Assembly (NCBI GenBank): GCA_002311335.1
Contig: DBZX01000055.1
Span: 45,729 to 62,681, forward strand
DNA: 16,953 bases
Origin: a bacterium UBP10_UBA1149
GTDB lineage: Bacteria; Desulfobacterota; Binatia; UBA1149
Direction of reading: 5' to 3'
Each line of letters opens with the position of its first letter. Positions within the stretch are counted from its first letter, which is position 1. A program made the translations under genes and the position numbers. The notes beneath the pieces were generated by a model. The model was given only the letters and a program-made list of their open reading frames with translations. It was not told where the DNA came from and searched no databases. Below are positions 6,600-13,885 of this stretch, piece by piece.

Positions 6600-7403
6600 A
6601 TGAAGCGAGTACTACTGGAAAAGCCCCGCGACCACGTGAGCGTGGTCAGGTTCAACGAGCCCGACCGTATGAACCCGATGAATTTTGCAATGGTGGAGGA
6701 CCTTTACGGCGTCCTCGCCGAGGTTTCGGGGGACAACGATTGCAAGGTGGTCATACTCACCGGCGCCGGCGCAGGCTTCTGCTCGGGCATGGATCTTGAC
6801 GACACGGGGCTGCCGCCCGGATCGGACGGCCTGCCGATGTCGCGCATTGCGACCCTGGCCATGGACTACATGGCCGGCATAGTGCCGGCGCTCAAGGGTA
6901 TGCGGCAGCCGGTGATCGGCGCCATAAACGGTCCGGCCGTTGGCGGGGGGTTCTGCGTGGCGCTGGGCTGCGACATTCGCGTGGCTGCGACGTCGTCCTG
7001 CTTCAAGGGTGCGGGCATAATCAACGGGCTCACGGGTACCGAGCTGGGCATAAGCTGGCTGTTGCCGCGCATGGTGGGATTGTCGAGGGCCAACGAGATA
7101 CTGCTCACCGGCAGGAAGGTCAGCGCCGAGGAGGCCGAGCGCATCGGGCTGGTGAGCCGGGTGGTAGAAGACGGCGCGCTTATGGAGACCTGCCTGGAGA
7201 TGGCTGCGGCCATCTGCGAGCTGTCGACGCACGGCGTGGCCATGACCAAAAAAGTGCTGTGGTCTAATCTCGAGACCGCGAGTCTCGACGCGGCCATCGA
7301 AATGGAAAGTCGCAACCAGCTGCTGGTGCGCCTTACCACCAACAACCTGGCCGAGTTTCTCAAAGCCCGCAGCGAAGGTCGTAAACCCGTCTACGAGGAC
7401 TGA
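6600..7403 (+). CDS. Crotonase-fold protein (enoyl-CoA hydratase/isomerase family) lacking the hydratase glutamates
   Basis: A 267-residue crotonase-superfamily protein. The CoA/oxyanion region TGAGAGFCSGMDLDD (about residues 54-68) and the second oxyanion segment GPAVGGG (111-117) are intact, so it should bind an acyl-CoA and stabilise an enolate. In enoyl-CoA hydratase the two catalytic Glu (E144 and E164 in rat) follow the GGG segment and end an F-x-x-P-E motif. Here the aligned residues are C119 and G139 (FKGAG). Classical hydration is therefore unlikely, and isomerisation, hydrolysis, decarboxylation or C-C chemistry are alternatives. A candidate ribosome site, AGAGGA, ends 3 bases before the ATG. 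It is divergent from dtd and converges on the second LLM gene, so it is probably monocistronic. Family is certain; the reaction is unknown. Confidence 0.9.
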   Translation: MKRVLLEKPRDHVSVVRFNEPDRMNPMNFAMVEDLYGVLAEVSGDNDCKVVILTGAGAGFCSGMDLDDTGLPPGSDGLPMSRIATLAMDYMAGIVPALKGMRQPVIGAINGPAVGGGFCVALGCDIRVAATSSCFKGAGIINGLTGTELGISWLLPRMVGLSRANEILLTGRKVSAEEAERIGLVSRVVEDGALMETCLEMAAAICELSTHGVAMTKKVLWSNLETASLDAAIEMESRNQLLVRLTTNNLAEFLKARSEGRKPVYED

Positions 7404-7464
7404 GCGCGGGCGTACAGTAAGGATGCGGGGACGGCTCGGTAGGTCTCGCGGCCGCCAGCAGCCT

Positions 7465-8508
7465 TCAGCCGGCCTGCAGCCCCGCCACCAGGCCGGCCAG
7501 GCCGCGGTCGGCTACCTGCCCTTCATCGTTGCCGGGTGAATCGGCCGACAGTCGCAGGGTGATGCCGGTGGCGAGCCCCCGGTAGGCGTCGAGCAGCAGT
7601 GGCGCCAGCTCATCGTGTGTTCCCGAGAAGACCAGCTCGTCCATCACCCGGTCGTTGACGAGCTCGGCCATGTTCTGCCAGTCGCCTGCGCGCGTGGCCG
7701 CCAGCAGTTTTTCGCCCAGCTCCGACCAACCGTGCAACTCGAGGGTGGGCCAGTACTGCGGCGTAGAGAACAGGAAGCCCAGTAGCTGTTGCAACTGCTC
7801 TCGCTCGGCGGCCACGGCCGCGGCGTTGGCGCCGGTAGCGACAAAGCAGCTCGCTATGACAGCGGGCCCGTTTGCTTGCCCCTTGCTCTTGGTGCCCTCG
7901 TCCAGGGGTGGGCGCAGGCGTTCGCGCAGGCAGAGCGGCGATGAGTTGGTGGGGTGGGTGATGATGCCGTCGGCGTGGCAACCCGCGACTCGCAGCATGC
8001 CGGGTTGTACGGCACCCAGGTAGACGGGGATGTCGGGCTGGGCTATCGGCCCTGGATTGAAAAACGGTTGCAGGCGATCGAGCGTGTAGGCTTCTGAGTG
8101 GTAGTTGAGCCGCTCGCCCGACTGGAAGGCCCGCCAGCAGGCACGCAGCGCGCCCAGGTAATCGGTCATGCGCGCCGCGGGCGCCGACCAGGGCATACCG
8201 TAACGGCGGGTGATGTTGCCCTTGACCTGCGAGCCCAGGCCCAGCTCGAAGCGACCGTCGGACATCGAGGCCAGGTCCCAGGCCGCGATGGCTGTGCTCA
8301 TCGGGCTGCGCGTAAAGGCGAGGGCGACGCCGGTCATCACTTGCAGCCGCTCGGTAGCGCGCAGCGCGAGCGCCGCCAGTACGAAGCTGTCGTGTACGCC
8401 CTCGGCCACCACCAGCCCGTCAAAGCCGAGTTGCTCGGCCCGCAGCGCCAGGTTTTCAATACGGTCGGGGCCCAGCGCCACGTCGTTTACTGTCGCGTAT
8501 ACCTTCAT
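7465..8508 (-). CDS. LLM-class F420-dependent oxidoreductase (TIGR03617-like)
   Basis: A 347-residue luciferase-like barrel protein from ATG 8508 (MKVYATVNDVAL). An in-frame start exists 43 codons further upstream, but that extension is Pro/Arg-rich and unlike the family, so I chose the internal ATG. The features match the TIGR03617-like subfamily: AEQLGFDGLVVAEG, TGVALAFTRSPM, and especially LGLGSQVKGNITRRYGMPWS at about residues 88-107, then PVYLGAVQPGMLRVAG. It differs clearly from the other LLM gene at 3311-4189 in length and motifs, so they are not recent duplicates. Substrate is unknown and F420 use is inferred from subfamily. It is divergent from yajQ across 147 bases and converges on the crotonase-fold gene across 61 bases, with no clear terminator. 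Confidence 0.9.
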   Translation of the reverse strand: MKVYATVNDVALGPDRIENLALRAEQLGFDGLVVAEGVHDSFVLAALALRATERLQVMTGVALAFTRSPMSTAIAAWDLASMSDGRFELGLGSQVKGNITRRYGMPWSAPAARMTDYLGALRACWRAFQSGERLNYHSEAYTLDRLQPFFNPGPIAQPDIPVYLGAVQPGMLRVAGCHADGIITHPTNSSPLCLRERLRPPLDEGTKSKGQANGPAVIASCFVATGANAAAVAAEREQLQQLLGFLFSTPQYWPTLELHGWSELGEKLLAATRAGDWQNMAELVNDRVMDELVFSGTHDELAPLLLDAYRGLATGITLRLSADSPGNDEGQVADRGLAGLVAGLQAG

Positions 8509-8655
8509 GCCTGCAGCGCTGGGTTGATTACTTACTGCCCCGGCCGCCCGGTTCAAGGCCGGCCCGGGTTTACTCCTTGTTGTCGAGCTGCGGGCCGGGC
8601 GAGGTCCCCGGCCCCGGGGCTTCCGAAAAACCGGCACCCGCGCTATGAAGACTCC

Positions 8656-9141
8656 ATGCCATCATTCGACATAGTATCGCAGACCGACATGCAGGAAGTA
8701 GACAACGCCGTTAACAGCGCCCAGCGCGAGATAAAACAGCGTTATGATTTCAAGGGCGGCAAGTGTTCGCTCGAACTGTCAGAAGAAGTCATCAAGGTGA
8801 CAGCCGACGACGACTTCAAGCTCAAGCAGGTACACGAGTTGCTGAGCTCCTGGCTCACCCGCCGCAAGGTCGACGCCCGCGCGCTCGACTACGGCAAGGC
8901 CGAGGAAGCATCGGGGGGCTCGCTGAGGCAGGACATTACCGTCCGCCAGGGCATAGACCAGGATACAGCCAAGTCGATCAGCAAGAAGATCCGCGACGCC
9001 AAGCTCAAGGTGCAGGCTCAGATCCAGGGTGACCAGCTGCGCGTGAGTGGCAAGAAGCGAGACAACCTGCAGGAGGTCATCGAGCTGTGCAAGGACCTCA
9101 AGGTCGATCTGCCACTGCAGTACGTCAATTTCCGCGACTGA
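8656..9141 (+). CDS. yajQ: YajQ-family nucleotide-binding protein
   Basis: A 161-residue protein with the family's hallmark start MPSFDIVSQTDMQEVDNAVN, the REIKQRYDFKG motif, TADDDFKLKQV and the C-terminal ending DLPLQYVNFRD. Length matches the E. coli protein (163). It consists of two ferredoxin-like domains. Members bind nucleotides, and in Xanthomonas and Pseudomonas they are reported to bind cyclic di-GMP and to affect virulence gene expression; the role elsewhere is unsettled. The reading frame is open far upstream, but the family start is unmistakable at 8656. No good Shine-Dalgarno precedes it, while a TATGAA box lies only 6 bases upstream, so a leaderless or weakly initiated message is possible. 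Confidence 0.97.
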   Translation: MPSFDIVSQTDMQEVDNAVNSAQREIKQRYDFKGGKCSLELSEEVIKVTADDDFKLKQVHELLSSWLTRRKVDARALDYGKAEEASGGSLRQDITVRQGIDQDTAKSISKKIRDAKLKVQAQIQGDQLRVSGKKRDNLQEVIELCKDLKVDLPLQYVNFRD

Positions 9142-9144
9142 CTG

Positions 9145-9179
9145 ACCGCTCTTCTGGCGCAGGCAGGAGTGGTTGTTCT
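9145..9179 (+). terminator. Candidate intrinsic terminator after yajQ
   Basis: Starting 4 bases after the yajQ stop, ACCGCTCTT (9145-9153) pairs with AGGAGTGGT (9165-9173) over 9 pairs, 2 of them G-U. The stem extends through CTG/CAG around a GCG loop with a 2-base bulge. A short T-rich tail (TGTTCT, 9174-9179) follows. Moderate stem and weak tail. Confidence 0.4.
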
Positions 9180-9230
9180 CCGGCTTTATCCCGTGTTCCA
9201 TTGCCGGCTGGCCACGGCTAGGCTCGGCCA

Positions 9231-10034
9231 ATGGAAGCATTCAAGGGACGTACGGCGCTGGTCACCGGCGCGGCCAGCGGCATGGGGCTGGGCATAGCGA
9301 GGGGGTTGGCCGCAGGCGGCGCTCGCGTGGTGTTGTGGGATCTTGACGAGGCCGGTCTGCAAGCCGCGGTCGATAAGATAAACAGCGAGGGCGGCGAGGC
9401 GCATGGATTCAGCTGCGACGTCAGCAATCGAGCTACCGTTGCCTCTGTTGCCGCCAGGGTGAAGGCCGAGCTGGGCGAGGTAGACCTGCTGGTCAACAAC
9501 GCCGGGGTGGTGAGTGGCGGTTACCTGCTCGACATTCCCGACGAGAAGATCGAGCAGACCTTCGCCGTCAACACCCTGGCCCTGTACTGGGTCACGCGAG
9601 CGTTCCTGCCCGGGATGATTGAGCGCAACGCCGGCCAGGTGGTGACGCTGGCCTCGGCGTCGGGCTACATGGGAGTTGCTCGCTTGTCGGACTACTCGGC
9701 GAGCAAGTGGGCCGCGATCGGTTTCGACGAATCGCTGCGCGTGGAGTTGCGCAGCCTCGCCCCGGGCGTGGGCACCACGGTTATCTGCCCATTCTTCGTA
9801 AACACCGGTATGTTTGAAGGCGTAAAGAGCCGCTTGATGCCCATACTCAAGGAAGAAAAAGTGGTGCGCTCCATACTCAGGGCCATACGCCTTCGGCGCC
9901 GACGCCTGGTGTTGCCATGGTCGGTCAGGCTGCTACCAGCCATGCGCCTGCTGCCCGTGCCCTTGCTCGACGCCATGGCCAACGCGATGGGCGTCAATCG
10001 AGCCATGGACGAGTTCAAGGGGCGCGCGGGGTAG
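9231..10034 (+). CDS. SDR-family oxidoreductase, SDR16C-like
   Basis: A 267-residue short-chain dehydrogenase. The cofactor motif is T12-G-A-A-S-G-M-G19, with D37 after strand 2 favouring NAD(H). N89-N-A-G is present. The catalytic tetrad is N114, S142, Y155 and K159 (YSASK). The C-terminal segment is unusual: the basic cluster LRRRR near 221-225, then the hydrophobic run VLPWSVRLLPAMRLLPVPLLD, and finally RAMDEFKGR. That tail recalls the SDR16C group (RDH10, HSD17B11/13), whose members act on retinoids, steroids and other lipids at membranes, so a lipophilic substrate and peripheral membrane attachment are plausible. It follows yajQ by 89 bases, behind a candidate terminator, so it probably has its own promoter. 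Its stop abuts the stop of the next gene on the opposite strand. Confidence 0.92.
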   Translation: MEAFKGRTALVTGAASGMGLGIARGLAAGGARVVLWDLDEAGLQAAVDKINSEGGEAHGFSCDVSNRATVASVAARVKAELGEVDLLVNNAGVVSGGYLLDIPDEKIEQTFAVNTLALYWVTRAFLPGMIERNAGQVVTLASASGYMGVARLSDYSASKWAAIGFDESLRVELRSLAPGVGTTVICPFFVNTGMFEGVKSRLMPILKEEKVVRSILRAIRLRRRRLVLPWSVRLLPAMRLLPVPLLDAMANAMGVNRAMDEFKGRAG

Positions 10035-10943
10035 CTAACGTTTTTGTTCGAGCGCGAGCATGTCACGCATCGCGCTTTCGGGGTCGCGGGGCTGCCAGCC
10101 GAGCTCTTCCCGCAGCTTGCGGGTGTCGTAGTATCGGTGCATGGGGAGTGGCAGTGGAAGCCAGGCCAACGGGGTGCGGCCCCCCGCCTGTCGCCACGCC
10201 GACAGTAACTGCCAGAACGTGGTAGAAGCGTCACCCGCCACGTTGTAAGCGCGTCCCACGGCCGCCTGTTTTTCCAACGACAGTGCGATGGCCTCGGCCA
10301 CGTCGCCCGCGTATATCCAGCTTATGCGCCAGCCCACCGGTACCGGTGCCAGCGGCAGGCTGTAAAGGGCTCTCACCTTGCTCCAGAACACGGTGTCCCA
10401 GGCACCGAATATTCCGCTGGGCCTGAGCGCGGTCAGCGAAAGCCCCAACTCGTCGGCGAGCTTCCACGCGCGTCGTTCACCGAGGGCCTTGGAAAGCGGG
10501 TAGACCTTCAGCGGGTGGCGCGTGCTCAGTCCATCCATGAGGGGTGGCTCGTCGTCCAGGGGTTTACGCGCCGGGAAGCTGTAGACTGATATCGACGACA
10601 TGTGAACCACGCGCCGGGTGCCGGTGGCCGCTGCCGCGCGCAGCAGGTTGTCTATACCGTCCACGTTGACGCGTTCGTGGGCGCTCCATTTCTGAAGGCC
10701 GATGTTGAGCATGCCCGCGTTCGATACCAGCCCGTCGCAGCCCTCGAGCGCCTCTTCCAATGCGCCGCGGTCGCCGAGGTCAGCCCGCCTGAGCTCCACC
10801 CGGTCCGCCAGTCCCGGTACCTTGCCGGGGTCGCGCACCACCCCTACCACGCGCGCCCCACGGGCGAGCAGCACTTCTACTATGTTGCGGCCCAGGGATC
10901 CGGTAGCGCCGGTGACGGCGATTGTACTGTCGGCAAGGTTCAT
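10035..10943 (-). CDS. NAD(P)-dependent epimerase / 3-beta-HSD-like extended SDR
   Basis: A 302-residue extended SDR. From ATG 10943 it begins MNLADSTIAV with the glycine motif T11-G-A-T-G-S-L-G18 typical of epimerases and 3-beta-hydroxysteroid dehydrogenases. R37 after strand 2 suggests NADP(H). The catalytic residues are S116/S117 in HMSSISVYS and Y148-P-L-S-K152. ALRPSGIFG near 172-180 and YAGDVAEA near 211-218 are standard for the fold. An in-frame start 94 codons upstream exists, but it would run into the divergent gene and has no family similarity, so I reject it. Substrate is unknown: sugar epimerase, dihydroflavonol reductase-like and sterol dehydrogenase members all share this pattern. 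It is divergent from the amidohydrolase gene across 133 bases, and its TAG stop directly touches the stop of the preceding gene. Confidence 0.9.
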   Translation of the reverse strand: MNLADSTIAVTGATGSLGRNIVEVLLARGARVVGVVRDPGKVPGLADRVELRRADLGDRGALEEALEGCDGLVSNAGMLNIGLQKWSAHERVNVDGIDNLLRAAAATGTRRVVHMSSISVYSFPARKPLDDEPPLMDGLSTRHPLKVYPLSKALGERRAWKLADELGLSLTALRPSGIFGAWDTVFWSKVRALYSLPLAPVPVGWRISWIYAGDVAEAIALSLEKQAAVGRAYNVAGDASTTFWQLLSAWRQAGGRTPLAWLPLPLPMHRYYDTRKLREELGWQPRDPESAMRDMLALEQKR

Positions 10944-11012
10944 AGCAGCGCCCGGAGAGTAACCGGCAGGCGGCCATCGAGCAAGTAGCGGGCCTGGAGC
11001 GGTTGACCCCGC

Positions 11013-11022
11013 CCTGTACAGG
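11013..11022. promoter_or_regulatory. Perfect palindrome CCTGTACAGG in a divergent promoter region
   Basis: A 10-base perfect inverted repeat lies between the divergent epimerase and amidohydrolase genes, 4 bases after a TTGACC box (11003-11008) that could be a -35 element. It could be a repressor site for both genes. Nine of its bases recur just before the acyl-CoA dehydrogenase start (13867-13875). A short repeat like this may be chance. Confidence 0.25.
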
Positions 11023-11076
11023 CCGTGGACGCCGTGATTGAATTGCCGCGATGGACAGGGGGAAGACAGACAGCTG

Positions 11077-11955
11077 ATGGCTATGCCCAAAGACATAGGC
11101 GTGATCGACACCATGCTTTCGATACCTACCAACGATCGCGGCAAGTGGTACGACTTCATGAAGTCGCAGTTGCTCGACAACGAGAGTCGCGAGATGTTCG
11201 AATTCCCGGTCGAGTACATGTTCAAGGACGTACCCGAGACCCGTAAAGGCGATCGCTTTGACGACTACGTGGCTTACACGCTCTCGGAGATGGACAAGTA
11301 CGGCATCACCCAGGCACTGGTCGGCGTGACACTCGAGCACGAAGACCTGTGCCGCGCGCTCAAGGAAAACCCGGAGCGGTTTATCGGCAGCTACCAGGTC
11401 AACCCCAACATGGGCATGGAAGGCGTGCGCGATCTCAGGCGTGCGGTCAAGGAGCTCAACGTCAAGGCGGCCACCGTGTTTCCGGCTGGCTGCCTGCCGC
11501 AGGTGCCCATCGCCGACCGTCGCATGTACCCGTTGTACGCGGCCTGCGTCGACCTGGACATCCCCATTTTTGTCTGCGCCGGCGTGCCGGGCCCGCGGCT
11601 GCCCATGGCTTGCCAGCACGTCGAGCAGATAGACGAAGTCTGCTACTTCTTTCCCGAGCTGCGCTTTGTCACCCGCCACGGCTGCGAGCCGTGGACCGAC
11701 CTCATCGTCAAGCTCATGCTCAAGTACCCCAACCTGTACTACTCGACCAGTGCCTTCGCTCCCAAGTACTACCCCAAGGAGGTTATCGACTACGCGAATA
11801 CCCGGGGAGCGGATCGGCTTATCTACGCCGGGTACTTCCCGATGGGTCTGAGCCTCGAGCGGATTTTTGCAGAACTCGAAAACCTCCAGCTCAAGGACGA
11901 AGTGTGGCCGGGCTTCCTGCGCGACAACGCCGCGCGCGTGCTCAATCTGGAGTAG
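11077..11955 (+). CDS. Amidohydrolase-fold (PF04909-like) protein with degenerate metal site
   Basis: A 292-residue TIM-barrel protein of the amidohydrolase-2 type, related to metal-dependent decarboxylases/hydrolases such as ACMSD. ATG 11077 is chosen because AGGGGGAAG lies about 13 bases upstream and the product begins MAMPKDIGVIDTM, as in relatives I recall. Canonical members bind metal through a strand-1 D/H-x-H-x-H motif, a mid-barrel His and a late Asp. Here the first motif reads D11-T-M13-L-S15, the mid-barrel position reads F-V-C167-A-G, and the late GSD-P motif reads A251-G-Y-F-P. Only H201 (TRHG) is kept. The protein is thus either metal-free or catalytically altered. Relatives with the same N-terminal pattern seem to exist in other bacteria, so it is probably not a broken gene. 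It overlaps the convergent thioesterase by 14 bases. Confidence 0.85.
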   Translation: MAMPKDIGVIDTMLSIPTNDRGKWYDFMKSQLLDNESREMFEFPVEYMFKDVPETRKGDRFDDYVAYTLSEMDKYGITQALVGVTLEHEDLCRALKENPERFIGSYQVNPNMGMEGVRDLRRAVKELNVKAATVFPAGCLPQVPIADRRMYPLYAACVDLDIPIFVCAGVPGPRLPMACQHVEQIDEVCYFFPELRFVTRHGCEPWTDLIVKLMLKYPNLYYSTSAFAPKYYPKEVIDYANTRGADRLIYAGYFPMGLSLERIFAELENLQLKDEVWPGFLRDNAARVLNLE

Positions 11956-12415
11956 AGGTGATCTCTGCCAGCGGTCGACCCACCTTGTAGACCAGGGTCC
12001 CGGTGGCACACAGCTCTCCCTGTTCGTTGCGCACCGAAGCGCGGCAGAATACCGTTGAACGGCCGCGTTTTTCTATCCAGCCTTCCGCTATCGCGTCGCC
12101 CACTATGGGTGCCAGGAAATCAGTCCTCATGTCTACCGTGAGCATCACGGGTCTTTTATCGTAGCCGCTGCCTATGGCCGGAACCACGCAGGTGTCCAGC
12201 AGGGCGGCTACCATGCCGCCGTGCAGCATGCCGGCCGGTTGCGTCAACTCCGGCCCGAAGGGCAGGCGCATCCTGGCGTAGTCGCTGCGTACTTCTTCGA
12301 GTATCAATCCCACGTGGGCGGGGAATCCCCTGCTCGGGAAGTGCTGCCAGGTTTCCGCTCGGTCGGCGGCGAGTTCGGCGAAACGGCTTCGTTCGGGTGC
12401 TGTGGGGTCGTCCAT
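11942..12415 (-). CDS. PaaI/hotdog-fold acyl-CoA thioesterase
   Basis: A 157-residue single hotdog-domain protein from ATG 12415. The PaaI-type signature is GMLHGGMVAALLDTC (residues 62-76), with H65-G-G and D74 in the positions used for acyl-CoA thioester hydrolysis. It is followed by the TVDMRTDFLAP strand and RASVRNEQGELCATGT. Such proteins release free acid from aromatic or medium-chain acyl-CoA in the cytoplasm. An in-frame extension 39 codons upstream would overlap the end of the flavoprotein gene by 55 bases and does not resemble the family. The gene follows the flavoprotein on the same strand after 62 bases, so the two are probably one transcript. Substrate is not determinable. Confidence 0.9.
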   Translation of the reverse strand: MDDPTAPERSRFAELAADRAETWQHFPSRGFPAHVGLILEEVRSDYARMRLPFGPELTQPAGMLHGGMVAALLDTCVVPAIGSGYDKRPVMLTVDMRTDFLAPIVGDAIAEGWIEKRGRSTVFCRASVRNEQGELCATGTLVYKVGRPLAEITSTPD

Positions 12416-12477
12416 AAGACAACCGACCCTAGCAGAAAAAACCGACCGGGTCTTATGGCCTGCGCCGGTAGCCTTTC

Positions 12478-13698
12478 TCAGGCCGAGGCTCGGGAGAGCG
12501 CTTCGGAAAACGAGACGCCTTGCTTGAGCCACTCACCGTACATCATCGAGTAGCGTGGCCGGGCAAAGGTGAGCACACCGGTGAGCGGGCCATCGCGGAA
12601 GCCCTGCAAGGCAACAAACCTGTACTCGGCCTCGTCGCCGTGGACTACCTGCACCGTGTCGCCGGTGCCCGCGCGGCCGACGAACTGTATCTTGACGCCG
12701 TGCTGGTCGCTCCAGAAAAATGGCAGCGGCGAGAACGGTTCGCGCGGCTCGGGTTCGAGCAGGGTACGGGCCACGTAGCCCGCCTGCTCGACTGCGTTGG
12801 TCCAGTGTTCTAACCGTATCGACTCGCCGTAGCCTCGGTGTTGCCAGCGCGCCACGTCGCCGGCGGCGTACACAGCGGGGGCGGCCCTGCAGAACTCGTC
12901 GCAGATTACGCCGTCTTCCAGGGCCAGGCCGCTTTTTTCCAACCAGTCGGTGGCTGGCCGGCAACCGGTGCCGGCCACGAGCAGGTCGGCCGCCATTCGT
13001 TCGCCGTCATCGAGAACGACACTTTCTACCCTGCCTGCTCCCTCCACGCTGGACACCATCCGCTGCAAGCGTAGTTGTACGCCGTGGTCGCGGTGGAGTT
13101 GAGCCGCTGTTCGGCCGGTGGCCTGGTCGAGGGCTCGCGCCATCGGCCAAGGTCTCGGTTCGACGACCGTTACCTCCAGGCCAAGTTCGCGACAGGTCGA
13201 GGCGACCTCCAGGCCGATGAAGCCTGCGCCGGCGATGACGACGCGCGGCGTGCCGCTGGTCAGCGCGGACCTCAGGCAGAGAGCGTCGTCGAGGCTGCGC
13301 AGGTAGTGCAGGCCCGATGGCGCTTTGCCGGCAAGACCGGGAAGGGGCCGCGGCAGCGCGCCGGTGGCTATGACCAGCGCGTCAAAGCTGAGCCGGCGAT
13401 CGTCTTCGAGCACCACCTTCCTTTCGGCGAGGTCGAGCCCGGCTGCACTGACACCCGGGAAGTGTTGGAGCTCGAGCTCGTCAAGACCGTCGGGGCGCAA
13501 GCTCACCTGGTCGGCATCCCAACGGCCGGCAAGCAATTCTTTCGAAAGCGGCGGGCGGTCATAGGGTTGATGAGGCTCGGCGCCCAGGAGGGTGAGCTTT
13601 CCGTCGAAGCCGCACTCGCGCAGGCCCTCGCAGGTCTTAAGGCCTGCAAGCGACGCGCCTACGACGAGCACGTTTCGTGGCAGTTGTGAGCTGGGCAT
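12478..13698 (-). CDS. NADH-dependent ferredoxin/rubredoxin reductase-like flavoprotein
   Basis: A 406-residue FAD/NAD(P)-binding oxidoreductase of the family that feeds electrons to ferredoxins or rubredoxins for P450s, Rieske oxygenases or alkane hydroxylases. The FAD motif V13-G-A-S-L-A-G19 is at the N terminus, and PYDRPPLSKELL (45-56) is characteristic. The NAD motif A156-G-A-G-F-I-G-L-E is followed by E180 after strand 2, which favours NADH. YAAGDVARW (277-285) is the second FAD contact, and LEHWTNAVEQA (296-306) the family tail motif, followed by the reductase C-terminal domain (FFWSDQHGVKIQFVG). No ferredoxin or oxygenase gene lies in this window, so its partner must be elsewhere. It is upstream of the thioesterase gene and divergent from the acyl-CoA dehydrogenase across 187 bases. 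Confidence 0.93.
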   Translation of the reverse strand: MPSSQLPRNVLVVGASLAGLKTCEGLRECGFDGKLTLLGAEPHQPYDRPPLSKELLAGRWDADQVSLRPDGLDELELQHFPGVSAAGLDLAERKVVLEDDRRLSFDALVIATGALPRPLPGLAGKAPSGLHYLRSLDDALCLRSALTSGTPRVVIAGAGFIGLEVASTCRELGLEVTVVEPRPWPMARALDQATGRTAAQLHRDHGVQLRLQRMVSSVEGAGRVESVVLDDGERMAADLLVAGTGCRPATDWLEKSGLALEDGVICDEFCRAAPAVYAAGDVARWQHRGYGESIRLEHWTNAVEQAGYVARTLLEPEPREPFSPLPFFWSDQHGVKIQFVGRAGTGDTVQVVHGDEAEYRFVALQGFRDGPLTGVLTFARPRYSMMYGEWLKQGVSFSEALSRASA

Positions 13699-13768
13699 AC
13701 CGGCGAGATAGCAGTCCCGAGCGACCGTTCACAATCACCGTTTGGCGCTGTCCGTGCCGGACTTCACG

Positions 13769-13799
13769 TTGTCTCACCCGCGGACTCCGGCTAGTTAAA
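13769..13799 (+). promoter_or_regulatory. Weak sigma-70-like promoter candidate for the acyl-CoA dehydrogenase
   Basis: TTGTCT (13769-13774), a 17-base spacer and TAGTTA within TAGTTAAA (13792-13799) lie in the only AT-richer patch of the 187-base divergent region. The -35 matches 4 of 6 consensus bases and the -10 only 2 of 6, so this is a guess by position. Confidence 0.2.
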
Positions 13800-13885
13800 C
13801 AGTGACGCTACGATCAGCGCGCTGCGGCGAACGACGCGCGCTTGCACACACGGCAAGCCCGGCGGGCCTGTACAGAGGAAAATCA

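Noticed and set aside
8098..8655. 186-codon N-terminal extension of yajQ
   Set aside because: Lies antisense to the LLM gene and its upstream region; the YajQ family begins at MPSFDIVSQ (8656).
10944..11225. 94-codon N-terminal extension of the epimerase-like gene
   Set aside because: Runs through the divergent intergenic region into the amidohydrolase gene and has no similarity to the fold, which starts just before the TGATGSLG motif.
10780..12009. 409-codon open frame antisense across the amidohydrolase and running into the epimerase and thioesterase genes
   Set aside because: Crosses three recognised genes in other frames and lacks any domain.
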